From the NCBI GenBank assembly GCA_013911065.1, contig JACERV010000019.1:36803-100802 (forward strand): a stretch of 64,000 bases of DNA, written 5' to 3'. The notes beneath the pieces were generated by a model, which was not told the DNA's origin, made no database searches, and saw only the letters and a list, made by a program, of their open reading frames with translations. A program made the translations under genes and the position numbers. Origin of the DNA: Ruminococcus sp. (GTDB lineage Bacteria > Bacillota > Clostridia > Lachnospirales > Lachnospiraceae). The first letter of the stretch is position 1; the number at the start of each line of letters is the position of its first letter. Of this stretch, positions 9,792-18,193 are shown piece by piece.

Positions 9792-9977
9792 CTATTCCTC
9801 TTTTGTATTGAAATAGGCGGCGTTTGCCAGGAGTTTCTCAACATCCATCTCCATGAGCAGCGCAAAATCCTCCAGGCGCATGGAATAATTGCGGCATCCC
9901 CAATCTGCTGTTCTCAGCAAGTTTGATAAAATTAGGTCAGTGGAATCTTTTATAAAAGTTTGATTATTTGACTGCAA
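9792..9977 (-). other. Uncertain small open frame
   Basis: A 61-codon frame beginning with TTG, without a convincing ribosome site. Its C-terminal half looks protein-like (MRLEDFALLMEMDVEKLLAN), which may mark the tail of a decayed gene. I recognise no family. The wider 9490-10105 stretch otherwise contains the promoter of the chemotaxis receptor and a weak 6-bp hairpin near 9710-9735. Confidence 0.2.
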
Positions 9978-9980
9978 ACC

Positions 9981-10009
9981 TTGTCATTTATCGGAAGTTA
10001 AAGTATAAT
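9981..10009 (+). promoter_or_regulatory. SigA-type promoter of the chemotaxis receptor
   Basis: TTGTCA (9981-9986) and TATAAT (10004-10009) separated by exactly 17 bases, about 97 bases upstream of the receptor start. This is close to the vegetative consensus, not the motility SigD consensus. Confidence 0.6.
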
Positions 10010-10105
10010 TGTGTTTAAAATGATGGAACAATTGTACCGGTTCTTCACAAAAGAATGGCAGAGTCAGAAAGCGGGTCAGTGACCATCGCAAAGGAGAACA
10101 CCAGA

Positions 10106-12061
10106 ATGAAGTCTATACAAAAGAAAATAAGCATTTTTATTATTTTACTCATCTTTGTCACATCTCTTATGATAACAGTTCTTAGTCTATGGATTTTTTA
10201 TCAGAATACGGTCTCACAATTGGAAGAAGATACTCAGGCGCTTGCCACTGCATACAGTTTGACAATCAAGCAGCAGATACAAGGATTTCAACAGGAAATG
10301 GAAATGGCCGCTTCCTTAGAGGGAATTACAAATGAGAATCCTGCCGAACGGGATGCTATGCTGGCACAACTTGCAGAGACAGCCGGATTTGGATATTTTG
10401 CGCTGGCGGACAGTCAGGGGATAACGACCAGAGACAGCGATATTCACGAGCGCGAATATTTCCAAAATGCCTTAAATGGTTCAACCTCTATGTCCAGCCC
10501 CCTTGTAAATAAAGTGGATGGCAGCGTGACTATCATGATGGCAACGCCGATTAACAATGGTGGAAAGGAACAAGCAGTTTTGTATGGCGGAATTCTTTAT
10601 GATACCTTCAGTCAGGTTATTAATGATATCCGCATAGGAAACGGGGGATATGCTTTTGTTGTGGATAAAGCCGGCACCATTGTGGCACACCCTGATAGTG
10701 AATTGGTGGCGGAAATGACAAACTTTATTGAAACTGCCAAGGAGGACAGCTCTTATCGTCCTCTGGCTGATGTAATTAACAAGATGGTGAAGGGGGAGAG
10801 CAGTGTGGACTTTGCGGACTTTGACGGAGAGAATCGAATTTATGCGTTCACTCCCGTGGATACCGCGGAGGGATGGTCAATTGCCGTTTCAGTACCTGTC
10901 AGCCAAATTACCAGCGGTATTTACCGTACAGTAATCTTTTGTGTGGCTGCAGCCGCCATTCTGCTATTGATTGGCATCATAGCTGCACTGCGGTTCGCCC
11001 GCTCTATTACAAAACCTATTGTTGCGGCTACACAGCGTCTTGAGCTGTTGGCTGAAGGAGATCTGAGTGCACAGATCCCGGAGGTCACAGGAGAGGATGA
11101 ACTGGCGAGATTGTCCACAGCTCTTGGGGGGACCGTAACCGAGCTGAACAGCTATATCGGGGACATTTCCGCTATGCTGTCTGCTATGGCGAACAATGAT
11201 TTTACCGTAACCAGTACGGTGACATACAAGGGTGAATTTATCCCCATTCAAAAAGCACTGCAGGATATTTCCAGTTCCTTAAAGGGAACGCTTTTGACCA
11301 TCAATTCCTCCACGGAACAGGTCAGTATGGGAGCTGAACAAGTGGCAAGCGGAGCTCAGGCTTTGGCAGCAGGCTCCACTGAGCAGGCGGCTTCTATTCA
11401 GGAATTGAATGGCTTGATTACAGAGGTGGCAGATCAGGCAGAGAACAACGCGGTAAATGTAAAAATTGCCACACAACATGTGGAGAAGGCAGTCGAAGGT
11501 ATCCATACCGGTAACGAGCACATGCAACAGCTTACCCAGGCAATGACGGAGATTGGTCAGGCTTCCGATAAGATTGTCAATATTACCAGAGCTATTGAAG
11601 ACATTGCATTCCAGACGAATATCCTTGCCCTGAATGCCGCCATTGAAGCAGCTCGTGCGGGCAGTGCAGGGAAAGGCTTTGCCGTAGTCGCCGATGAGGT
11701 TCGCAATCTTGCTGCTAAATCAGCGCAGGCAGCCAAACAGACCGCGGAGCTGATTGGCAGTTCTGTGAACACCATTTCCAAGGGGGAAGAAATCACTACA
11801 CAGACAGCCGATATACTAAATCAGGTTGAAGAAAGTGCCCTTCAAATTACCGAGAGCTTTTCCAAAGTTGAACAGGCTTCTTCCCGGCAGACAGCCGGCA
11901 TTGAGCAGATTAACATCGGGCTTACCCAGGTTTCTTCTGTTGTGCAGACGAACGCTGCTACGGCCGAAGAGAATTCTGCAACAAGCGAGGAGATGTCCGC
12001 CCAGGCTGCGACCCTGCGTGAGCAGGTCGGCAAGTTCAAGCTGGATAGAGAGAGAGAATAA
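10106..12061 (+). CDS. Methyl-accepting chemotaxis protein
   Basis: 651 residues: a membrane segment near residues 10-35, an extracellular dCache-like sensor (about 40-275, with [18 protein letters not shown] and [20 protein letters not shown]), a second membrane segment (about 282-303), HAMP, and a cytoplasmic signalling domain whose tip reads [18 protein letters not shown]. It would bind a small ligand outside the cell and control CheA. The frame is open further upstream to 10055, but the ATG at 10106 has an AAAGGAGAA ribosome site and gives a normal membrane-inserting N-terminus. No che or flagellar gene is nearby. Confidence 0.93.
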   Translation: MKSIQKKISIFIILLIFVTSLMITVLSLWIFYQNTVSQLEEDTQALATAYSLTIKQQIQGFQQEMEMAASLEGITNENPAERDAMLAQLAETAGFGYFALADSQGITTRDSDIHEREYFQNALNGSTSMSSPLVNKVDGSVTIMMATPINNGGKEQAVLYGGILYDTFSQVINDIRIGNGGYAFVVDKAGTIVAHPDSELVAEMTNFIETAKEDSSYRPLADVINKMVKGESSVDFADFDGENRIYAFTPVDTAEGWSIAVSVPVSQITSGIYRTVIFCVAAAAILLLIGIIAALRFARSITKPIVAATQRLELLAEGDLSAQIPEVTGEDELARLSTALGGTVTELNSYIGDISAMLSAMANNDFTVTSTVTYKGEFIPIQKALQDISSSLKGTLLTINSSTEQVSMGAEQVASGAQALAAGSTEQAASIQELNGLITEVADQAENNAVNVKIATQHVEKAVEGIHTGNEHMQQLTQAMTEIGQASDKIVNITRAIEDIAFQTNILALNAAIEAARAGSAGKGFAVVADEVRNLAAKSAQAAKQTAELIGSSVNTISKGEEITTQTADILNQVEESALQITESFSKVEQASSRQTAGIEQINIGLTQVSSVVQTNAATAEENSATSEEMSAQAATLREQVGKFKLDRERE

Positions 12062-12158
12062 ACATTTGTAATTATCGTGTGCCATTGTCAAAGTTTAGTA
12101 GTTCAGTCATAGCCCTCCATCTATATGAATAGACTATATCATAATAAATGGAGAGGGC

Positions 12159-12680
12159 ATGAAGATGAATAATAACCCTAACAACCAGTGCAACTATAAG
12201 GTAAACGCGCCATACCCACCCATATGTGTGAATGGACAAAATGCTGTTTATGCCAGCGAAATGCTCAGCAACGTGGGTGGTGTTGTTTCTGAGATGAGCG
12301 ATGTCAGCCGATATTTTTACAATGCTGTTGTAACTGGTCAGGAATATAATTCCATTGCGGAATGCTTCCATAATATAAGCATCGTTGAAATGCACCACCT
12401 TAATATATTTGCAGAACTTGCGTTACTGCTTGGGGCAGACCCCCGGCTCTGGAGCGGACGGACACATAAACACTGGTGGACTCCTGCTTATAACCAATAC
12501 CCACGGGAAATGCGGCCCCTGATAAGCTGTTCAATCAAAGCAGAGCAGGAAGCTATCTATAAATACAGTAAACAGGCAGATTCCATCCGGGATAGAAATA
12601 TCGTGGCTATATTGGAGCGCATTATATTGGATGAAGAACGTCATATCCAGATTTTCAATGAAATGTATCAGCATATATAA
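12159..12680 (+). CDS. Ferritin-like diiron-type protein
   Basis: 173 residues with a four-helix ferritin-like pattern. Metal-ligand style motifs are EMHHLNIF (about residues 77-84) and LDEERHIQIF near the C-terminus, plus glutamates in the helices before each. The first 30 residues are Asn/Pro-rich. Homologs are rubrerythrin-like or spore-associated proteins; this one lacks a C-terminal rubredoxin domain. A GGAGAGGG site precedes the ATG. A role in oxygen or peroxide defence is inferred from the fold only. Confidence 0.7.
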   Translation: MKMNNNPNNQCNYKVNAPYPPICVNGQNAVYASEMLSNVGGVVSEMSDVSRYFYNAVVTGQEYNSIAECFHNISIVEMHHLNIFAELALLLGADPRLWSGRTHKHWWTPAYNQYPREMRPLISCSIKAEQEAIYKYSKQADSIRDRNIVAILERIILDEERHIQIFNEMYQHI

Positions 12681-12781
12681 AAGTGTGCTTTGGGGTATAA
12701 TTTTACAGGCTTACAGCAAATGAACAAAACGTACCTTGTAAAGAAAGGGCGCAATTTGCATTGTTGAAGGTATCAAGAGTA

Positions 12782-12824
12782 AACCACTTTTCTTGAACAA
12801 TTTAAGTGTTCATAAAAAGTGGTT
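12782..12824 (+). terminator. Terminator after the ferritin-like gene
   Basis: An 18-bp, nearly perfect stem (AACCACTTTTCTTGAACA at 12782-12799 with 12807-12824) followed by TCTTTTATTG. Confidence 0.75.
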
Positions 12825-12966
12825 CTTTTATTGCTTAAAATAGAGAATTATGTTATTCGGAACCTTAGTAAGACTGCAAAGGGTATTTGGGTTCCAAAGC
12901 CACATCACACCTTTTCATAATTGTTCATATACTATTACTATCATTGTTGATAAAGGAAGTGCAGAT

Positions 12967-13272
12967 ATGCCACGATTTTCACCTAATGGCCCAAATTCAG
13001 GCGGTCCAATGCCTATGGGGCCTCCGCCATCTGTTACACCGCAAAGAAGCGCACAAGCGCGTGCAGGGACACAAAGAGTCAGTCCTGGTTCTATTCGAAA
13101 TTGCATTGGAAGATTTACTTATGTATGGTTAAGCAATGGACATGAATTTTGGCTCTTCCCTGTTCAGGTCTGGGGTGACAGCGTTGCAGGTTTCCGATGG
13201 GATAGACGTTTTGGATGGTCTTATACTGGAATTTCATTAAGACGTATTGATATGTTTACCTGCTCATGGTAA
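12967..13272 (+). CDS. Conserved small hypothetical protein
   Basis: 101 residues. The N-terminal half is Pro/Gly/Met-rich and looks disordered (PNSGGPMPMGPPPSVTPQ). The C-terminal half is aromatic and Trp-rich (FWLFPVQVWGDSVAGFRW, then a tail ending MFTCSW), a pattern I associate with short hypothetical proteins of clostridia. The frame is open upstream to 12850, but the ATG at 12967 has a good ribosome site (AAAGGAAGTG). No function is known to me. Confidence 0.6.
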   Translation: MPRFSPNGPNSGGPMPMGPPPSVTPQRSAQARAGTQRVSPGSIRNCIGRFTYVWLSNGHEFWLFPVQVWGDSVAGFRWDRRFGWSYTGISLRRIDMFTCSW

Positions 13273-13353
13273 TCCTGTTCCGTTCCTCTTTTCATTATCG
13301 GGCCTCAATCTATAATTGTGCATAGTATTAAAAGACGCTACTAAAAGCCGATA

Positions 13354-13491
13354 TTATTCATCGGCCTTAGAAGATTGATAAGCAATCAGTACGATATCCT
13401 GATTTGTATCTTGTTTTAACCTTTCCTGAAGAGCGTTGATTTCAGAAACACAGGACTCTGGAATGTCTGCAATTTCATATTTATTATCCAT
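13354..13491 (-). CDS. Very small conserved-looking protein (45 residues)
   Basis: A 45-codon gene with a strong TTGGAGGTG ribosome site 7 bases before its ATG. The product is acidic, starts MDNKYEIADIPESCVSE and ends with DIVLIAYQ plus a short polar tail. It has no signal peptide or membrane segment. The strong translation start is the main support. Function unknown. Confidence 0.55.
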   Translation of the reverse strand: MDNKYEIADIPESCVSEINALQERLKQDTNQDIVLIAYQSSKADE

Positions 13492-13649
13492 GATTTTCAC
13501 CTCCAAAGAGTAGTGTGTGAAAAATCCAATGATTTATGCAAAAGAAGCCATAACCTTCTCTTGGTTTAAAATAAATATTTTGAGTTAATAAAAAGTGGTT
13601 GCAAATGTACTCAACATGTATTATCATACAACCATAAAATAATCAATAA

Positions 13650-13858
13650 ATTTACAACGACTGGTCTGCCAGGTTTATTGATGCATATAATTTTGAACTT
13701 TAGGAATGGATTAATTCTATAAAAGAAGGACGGGTAGATGGTCCTATGTATGGGATGGATATGTTGGACAGATAAGCGCCAGGGCGGCATCAAAAGCCAG
13801 AGATAAGCAAAGAGTGGTTAATATTGAATCTCAAACAAAACCAAATTTTTATAATTAA
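13650..13858 (+). pseudogene. Gfo/Idh/MocA (inositol-dehydrogenase-like) C-terminal remnant
   Basis: Two overlapping plus frames together spell the C-terminus of a Gfo/Idh/MocA oxidoreductase: RFIDAYNFEL, an in-frame TAG, EWINSIKEGRVDGP, then after a frame change WDGYVGQISARAASKARDKQ and a short tail ending at 13858. The stop and the frameshift make it non-functional, and no N-terminal NAD-binding domain is present. It is the first of three broken carbohydrate-type fragments in a row. Confidence 0.7.
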
Positions 13859-13864
13859 GACAAT

Positions 13865-13919
13865 AGACGACGGTATCAGGGACATTGGCAGATGAGTAGT
13901 CCTTGATATCGTCGTGTCT
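13865..13919 (+). terminator. Terminator downstream of the oxidoreductase remnant
   Basis: A long stem (AGACGACGGTATCAGGGAC with GTCCTTGATATCGTCGTGTCT, a few G-U pairs and one bulge) with a loop of about 15 bases, followed by GTTATTTG. Confidence 0.6.
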
Positions 13920-13979
13920 GTTATTTGTAAAAATGGATTATCCTGACATCAATCGGGATGGTAAAGGAATGAGAGAGGA

Positions 13980-14228
13980 ATGAGAGAAAAAATGACATTT
14001 CGGTTAAGAATTATGTTGTCTATAATAATAGTTACAATATCGGGCTTAAGTGCGTTTTTTTTCTTTACGTATTATGTTGCCACAGATTTGGTTGAGAACA
14101 ATTATGCAAAAAGTCTGACGAATTCAATGAAGCTGCGAATGGAGCAGATTGATGAAGATATGCGCGATGCTTATCAAAAAACAATTGCCATAAGCGTGCA
14201 GGATGAATTGAATAGTGTCATATTATAA
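13980..14228 (+). pseudogene. Truncated sensor-kinase N-terminus (YesM-like)
   Basis: 82 codons that encode a membrane segment (about residues 10-35, IMLSIIIVTISGLSAFFFFTYY) and the beginning of an extracellular sensor (MKLRMEQIDEDMRDAYQKTI). This is the usual opening of YesM-type sugar-responsive kinases, but the frame stops at 14226-14228 and the next DNA encodes a different protein in another frame. It is best read as the left part of a kinase gene joined by a deletion to the epimerase remnant. Confidence 0.55.
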
Positions 14229-14521
14229 GTTCACAGGAGTATAGGGATATTATTGTAAATCCACCCTGGCTAAATAAAAGAGGTAAAATCGATGCATGTG
14301 TGCATCAGCATCTGGCTATGGGTGAAGGCGAAGTAGATTTTGACGGTGTTTTTGAAACATTGCGGGAAATGGATTTTGTTAACCGCCAGCTAAGGGACGA
14401 TGCGCCAAAAGTGGGCGGCGATAATATAGCTTGTGTATCTATGTTTGGTTTTCCGGAAAAGATGGCAAAGCAGGCTCCCGAAGCAAGAGAACGGATTGAA
14501 AGAGAACTTTTAGACAAGTAG
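14217..14521 (+). pseudogene. Sugar phosphate isomerase/epimerase C-terminal remnant
   Basis: An open frame with the tail of a xylose-isomerase-like TIM barrel: EYRDIIVNPPWLNKRGKID, MGEGEVDFDGVFETLREMDF and VGGDNIACVSMFGFPEK. There is no start codon with a ribosome site at its head. The only ATG (14300 region) lies within the conserved part and would give a fragment lacking most of the barrel. The adjoining kinase remnant shows that DNA was deleted here. Confidence 0.65.
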
Positions 14522-14616
14522 CAACCGTAGAAAAAAGATTTTGTTTATTTATGCCCTCCAACGAGAAATAATTTTCACTATTTCTGGCAAACTATAACCG
14601 TTAGGAGGTGTTCAGC

Positions 14617-15618
14617 ATGAATATAAATTTTGATGCGGTATATTATGAGCCAGGTACGCTTGATTATGAGCTGGGGCAGATGCTGCAGAGCAAATACGCA
14701 AACCTGCCCTGGATACAGATAGAGAGTCACAACCGCATACCGGAAATGACAGCGGCAGATAACCGGGACTTTCCAAAGTTAAAAAACCATCTGATTATCG
14801 GAGTCAGAAAGACACACCGATATGTGCCGAACCATAAGGTTTCGGACTGGCTGGTACCTTATACATCATCAGGCTGCAAGGCAATGTGTCTATACTGCTA
14901 TCTGGTATGCAATTACAATAAATGTGCCTACCTGCGTCTGTTTGTCAACCGCGAGCAAATGCTGGGCAGGCTGCTTAAAAAAGACGCTGCGGCTCCTGTA
15001 CTGCAGACCTTTGAGATTGGAAGCAACAGCGATCTGCTGCTGGAAAACACAATAACGGATAATTTATCCTATACAATCGAACGTTTTGCGCGTGAAGGCC
15101 GCGGGAGCCTGACGTTTCCCACAAAATTTGATAGGGTAAATCCGCTGCTTAACCTTGACCACCAGGGGAAGACTATATTTCGTATGAGTGTGAACCCGGA
15201 GGAAATAATAAGACGCATAGAGCTGGGGACCTCCCCGCTGCCTGCAAGAATCCGCGCGCTGAACGACATGGCGGAGGCGGGATATCCAGTAGGGATGTTG
15301 ATTGCACCCGTAATCCTTCTTCCAGACTGGAAGAGCCTGTACGGTGAACTGATAGAACGCCTGGCAGACGAGCTCAGCGGCAAGGTCAAGCAGAATGGCT
15401 TTATAGAAATTATACTAATGACATACAGCTTCGTACAAAATGCCATTAATACTGACGCGTTCCCAAATGCCGTACAGCTTTTCGACAGAGAAACCATGAC
15501 TGGACGCGGGCGCGGAAAATACTGCTATCGAAACGATATCCGTGCAGAGGCCGAATCCTTTTTACGGGAAAAGCTTTCGCAGCAGTTAGGAACCATGCCG
15601 ATACTGTATATTTCATAA
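14617..15618 (+). CDS. splB: Spore photoproduct lyase (radical SAM)
   Basis: 333 residues. The radical-SAM cluster motif is Cys87-x3-Cys91-x2-Cys94 within SGCKAMCLYCYL. The C-terminal half matches the lyase family (GKTIFRMSVNPEEII, GTSPLPARIRALNDMAEAGY, RGRGKYCY). The enzyme repairs the spore-specific thymine dimer during germination. The ATG at 14617 is chosen because the upstream GTG lies within the TTAGGAGGTG ribosome site. One oddity: where I recall the hydrogen-donor cysteine (Cys141) of the Bacillus enzyme, in FE-x-x-C-x-SD, this protein has serine (FEIGSNSD). Two other cysteines (98 and 103) lie near the cluster. Confidence 0.9.
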   Translation: MNINFDAVYYEPGTLDYELGQMLQSKYANLPWIQIESHNRIPEMTAADNRDFPKLKNHLIIGVRKTHRYVPNHKVSDWLVPYTSSGCKAMCLYCYLVCNYNKCAYLRLFVNREQMLGRLLKKDAAAPVLQTFEIGSNSDLLLENTITDNLSYTIERFAREGRGSLTFPTKFDRVNPLLNLDHQGKTIFRMSVNPEEIIRRIELGTSPLPARIRALNDMAEAGYPVGMLIAPVILLPDWKSLYGELIERLADELSGKVKQNGFIEIILMTYSFVQNAINTDAFPNAVQLFDRETMTGRGRGKYCYRNDIRAEAESFLREKLSQQLGTMPILYIS

Positions 15619-15630
15619 CACTTAATTAAG

Positions 15631-16497
15631 TTATAAAATTGCTTCGTTTATTGAATACTGAATCTCAATGAGGTCGCTCACAAAATATGTGTTGTCACCA
15701 CCCGGAAGCTTCCAACTTACACTAACGCTTCCCGGCTGAAAGTAACCATTCTGTTCTTTGTAATCAGAATAGGTTACATACCACGGCACCAGCGAGCTGC
15801 CTTTCCCATTTTCGTCCATGTATCTGTCCTCGGTATCAAAACGTATAATATTGCCATTATTGCCAAAGGTAAATCTTCCTTTGGCAGTAACACCCTTAAA
15901 TGAAATCTTACCTTCAACGGTGCAATCGTCAACTGCTGTCCAGGACACATATTCCTGTAAAAACAAGGACGGCATATACACTGCGTCTGCCAACGCCGTT
16001 ATCAACTGACCTTGGTCCATTTCGGCCCCAGTAGAGCAGAAAAGCCGGAACTGCTTGGCAAGCACACCTGTCATAGAGCCGAATCCATTCAACATGCTAT
16101 CTTTGGCCTGTAATGGAATCCCCGCAATTCGTCCTGACAAGAAAGCATGCCGGTCAGGTCTGCTTACAAAATTAACCTGCATGAATTTAATTTTAATTGG
16201 GTTTTTACCTGCCGACATACGAAACTTTGTGTTGTGAAAATATATCAGCATGTTATCCATAAGGGGCTTTCCTATATAGCCCCCGTTGATGATGTGCTGC
16301 CGGAGCAGAGCAGGCAGCTCAGCAACATAATCTTCTGTAAATATACTCTGTATGCTTCTTTGCATATTTGTTTCGGTCAAAGAATCTTTTACATCTGTCA
16401 GATATTGTTTCCAAAGTCTGCCGCCGGGTATTGCCAAGTAAATCACTATGATTGCCAGCACAATCAAAACTATCACTATCCAAAGCATATATTCCAC
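15631..16497 (-). CDS. DUF6544-type membrane-anchored protein
   Basis: 288 residues with a single N-terminal membrane anchor (LWIVIVLIVLAIIVIYLAI, about residues 5-23) and a soluble domain with many beta-strand-like stretches (IRFDTEDRYMDENGKG, WYVTYSDYKEQNGYFQPG). The pattern fits the DUF6544 family, whose function is unknown. It converges with splB, with 12 bases between the stops. Confidence 0.65.
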   Translation of the reverse strand: MEYMLWIVIVLIVLAIIVIYLAIPGGRLWKQYLTDVKDSLTETNMQRSIQSIFTEDYVAELPALLRQHIINGGYIGKPLMDNMLIYFHNTKFRMSAGKNPIKIKFMQVNFVSRPDRHAFLSGRIAGIPLQAKDSMLNGFGSMTGVLAKQFRLFCSTGAEMDQGQLITALADAVYMPSLFLQEYVSWTAVDDCTVEGKISFKGVTAKGRFTFGNNGNIIRFDTEDRYMDENGKGSSLVPWYVTYSDYKEQNGYFQPGSVSVSWKLPGGDNTYFVSDLIEIQYSINEAIL

Positions 16498-16609
16498 CTC
16501 ATATTCCTATCACGGGCACTCAATAAATTTCGTACTATATAAGAGAAGAGATTAACACCTCTATTCTTATTTTGGTCGAGTAGTAATGACATTCCCCAAA
16601 AATAAAAAA

Positions 16610-16656
16610 AGCACTAAACTGCCAGCGCAGTGATTCGAAAGCTAGTAATTAGTGCT
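16610..16656 (-). terminator. Terminator after the APC transporter gene
   Basis: An 8-bp stem (AGCACTAA at 16610-16617 with TTAGTGCT at 16649-16656) around a partly self-pairing loop; on the minus strand it runs into seven T. Confidence 0.65.
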
Positions 16657-16742
16657 CCTTTTTAAATTCTATTCTATCACTTTGAAAGAAACCCGTAAAC
16701 CTTTAAAATAGAATCTCAAAACTGTCTTTTGGTTTTCTAAAT

Positions 16743-18071
16743 TTATTTGCTATAATACTTCTTTACAAGAATATATACAGGCAGGCCCAGTAAGGTGATG
16801 CCGATACTGCCAATAGACAGCAGTCTGGAGGAAGAACCTGACAGGAAAAGCTGGCTTACCATCACATAGAGGCCGCTTAAAATTGCCAAAATAGGTATGA
16901 CGGGATAAAAAGGCACCTTGTATTTACGTGGAAGGTCAGGTTTTGTTCTGCGCAGCTTCATTACACAAGCGAAGGTCAAGGTATAGAAAATCCAGCAGGA
17001 GAATACTGCAAGATCAGTCAGCATATCAAACTTGCCGCTTAAAGAATAAAGGCAAGCCAAAAATCCCACTAAGAAGATGGAATTGGCCGGAACCTGATTT
17101 TTATTCAAACTGCCCAGGCGGTTGCTTGCGGGCAAAGTATTCTGGCGGGCCAGCAAGTAGGCGACCCGGGAGCCGGACATCAGGAACCCGTTGGCAGCCC
17201 CGATAACGGAAATGATAATGCCGATTTTAATCAGCAGACCTCCTATTGGCCCAAAAATCTGCATAGCCACTGCGGAAGCAGGAGATTCCAAATTCATAAG
17301 CTGATCCGCCGGTATTACCCACAAATAAGCTATGTTGATAATGAAATATACAGCCATGATGATGGAGACACCGCCAACGATTGCCCGGGGAAGATCTTTG
17401 CTGGGATTTTTCATCTCGCCTGCGATAGTTCCTACATTTGTCCAGCCCTCAAAGGCAAAAAGTACCGCCAGCAGCGTAGAGCCGAGAACGGCTGCCGAGT
17501 TTTTACCCTCTGCAACCATTGGGGTAAAGACAGGGTTATTTCCGCTGCCGAAAATAAAGCCAAAGATCATTAAGAGTAACAGAGGTATCAATTTGCATAT
17601 GGTAGAGACTACTTGAATACCGCCGGCAGTTTTAGAACCCAGTGTATTCATGACAACTAAGGTGATGATTACAGCCATAGCTATGGGCAGAGCGTACTGC
17701 ATGCCTAAGTAGGCACCCAGCTCTGAGCCAACCTTGACGCCATAGCCTGCCAAAAATGCGGGGTAAAAAATCACCGTCTGCATCCAGCCGGCCAGGAAGC
17801 CGATTTTTTCGTTGTAAACCTCACCTAGATAAGCTACCATGCCGCCTGTCTTTGGAATAAGGATTGCCACCTCCGCAAAGGTGAGGGCAGCTACGATGCT
17901 TGCAAAACCTCCGGCAATCCATGCCAGCATACCCATGCCGGGAGCGCCGCCTGTAGCCTGATAAATGGCATACGGCTTAAAAAATACGCCTGCACCGATA
18001 ACGCAGCCTACGACAATTGACATGGCTGTTGCAACGCCTAAATTCTTCTTAAGTCCTTGATTATTTTCCAT
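16743..18071 (-). CDS. APC-family amino acid transporter
   Basis: 442 residues with about 12 membrane segments. The family signature GCVIGAGVFFKP is in the first segment, followed by GGAPGMGMLAWIAGG and LIPKTGGMVAYLGEVY. It resembles the LAT/SteT-type exchangers of Firmicutes, which swap amino acids such as serine and threonine. It is a single gene with its own terminator. The substrate cannot be fixed from the sequence. Confidence 0.88.
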   Translation of the reverse strand: MENNQGLKKNLGVATAMSIVVGCVIGAGVFFKPYAIYQATGGAPGMGMLAWIAGGFASIVAALTFAEVAILIPKTGGMVAYLGEVYNEKIGFLAGWMQTVIFYPAFLAGYGVKVGSELGAYLGMQYALPIAMAVIITLVVMNTLGSKTAGGIQVVSTICKLIPLLLLMIFGFIFGSGNNPVFTPMVAEGKNSAAVLGSTLLAVLFAFEGWTNVGTIAGEMKNPSKDLPRAIVGGVSIIMAVYFIINIAYLWVIPADQLMNLESPASAVAMQIFGPIGGLLIKIGIIISVIGAANGFLMSGSRVAYLLARQNTLPASNRLGSLNKNQVPANSIFLVGFLACLYSLSGKFDMLTDLAVFSCWIFYTLTFACVMKLRRTKPDLPRKYKVPFYPVIPILAILSGLYVMVSQLFLSGSSSRLLSIGSIGITLLGLPVYILVKKYYSK

Positions 18072-18193
18072 AGTGTCTTCTTTTCTCCTTTACCGCCTGC
18101 AAAATTAGGTCTGTTTTCTTTAAGCCGCCATATATTTTTCCCTTACTGCGCTTAAAGGAATATTATAGCATATTATTAAAAAGTAAAAAGGCA

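Noticed and set aside
13611..13793. 60-codon minus frame across the oxidoreductase remnant
   Set aside because: It is antisense to the Gfo/Idh/MocA fragment and has no ribosome site.
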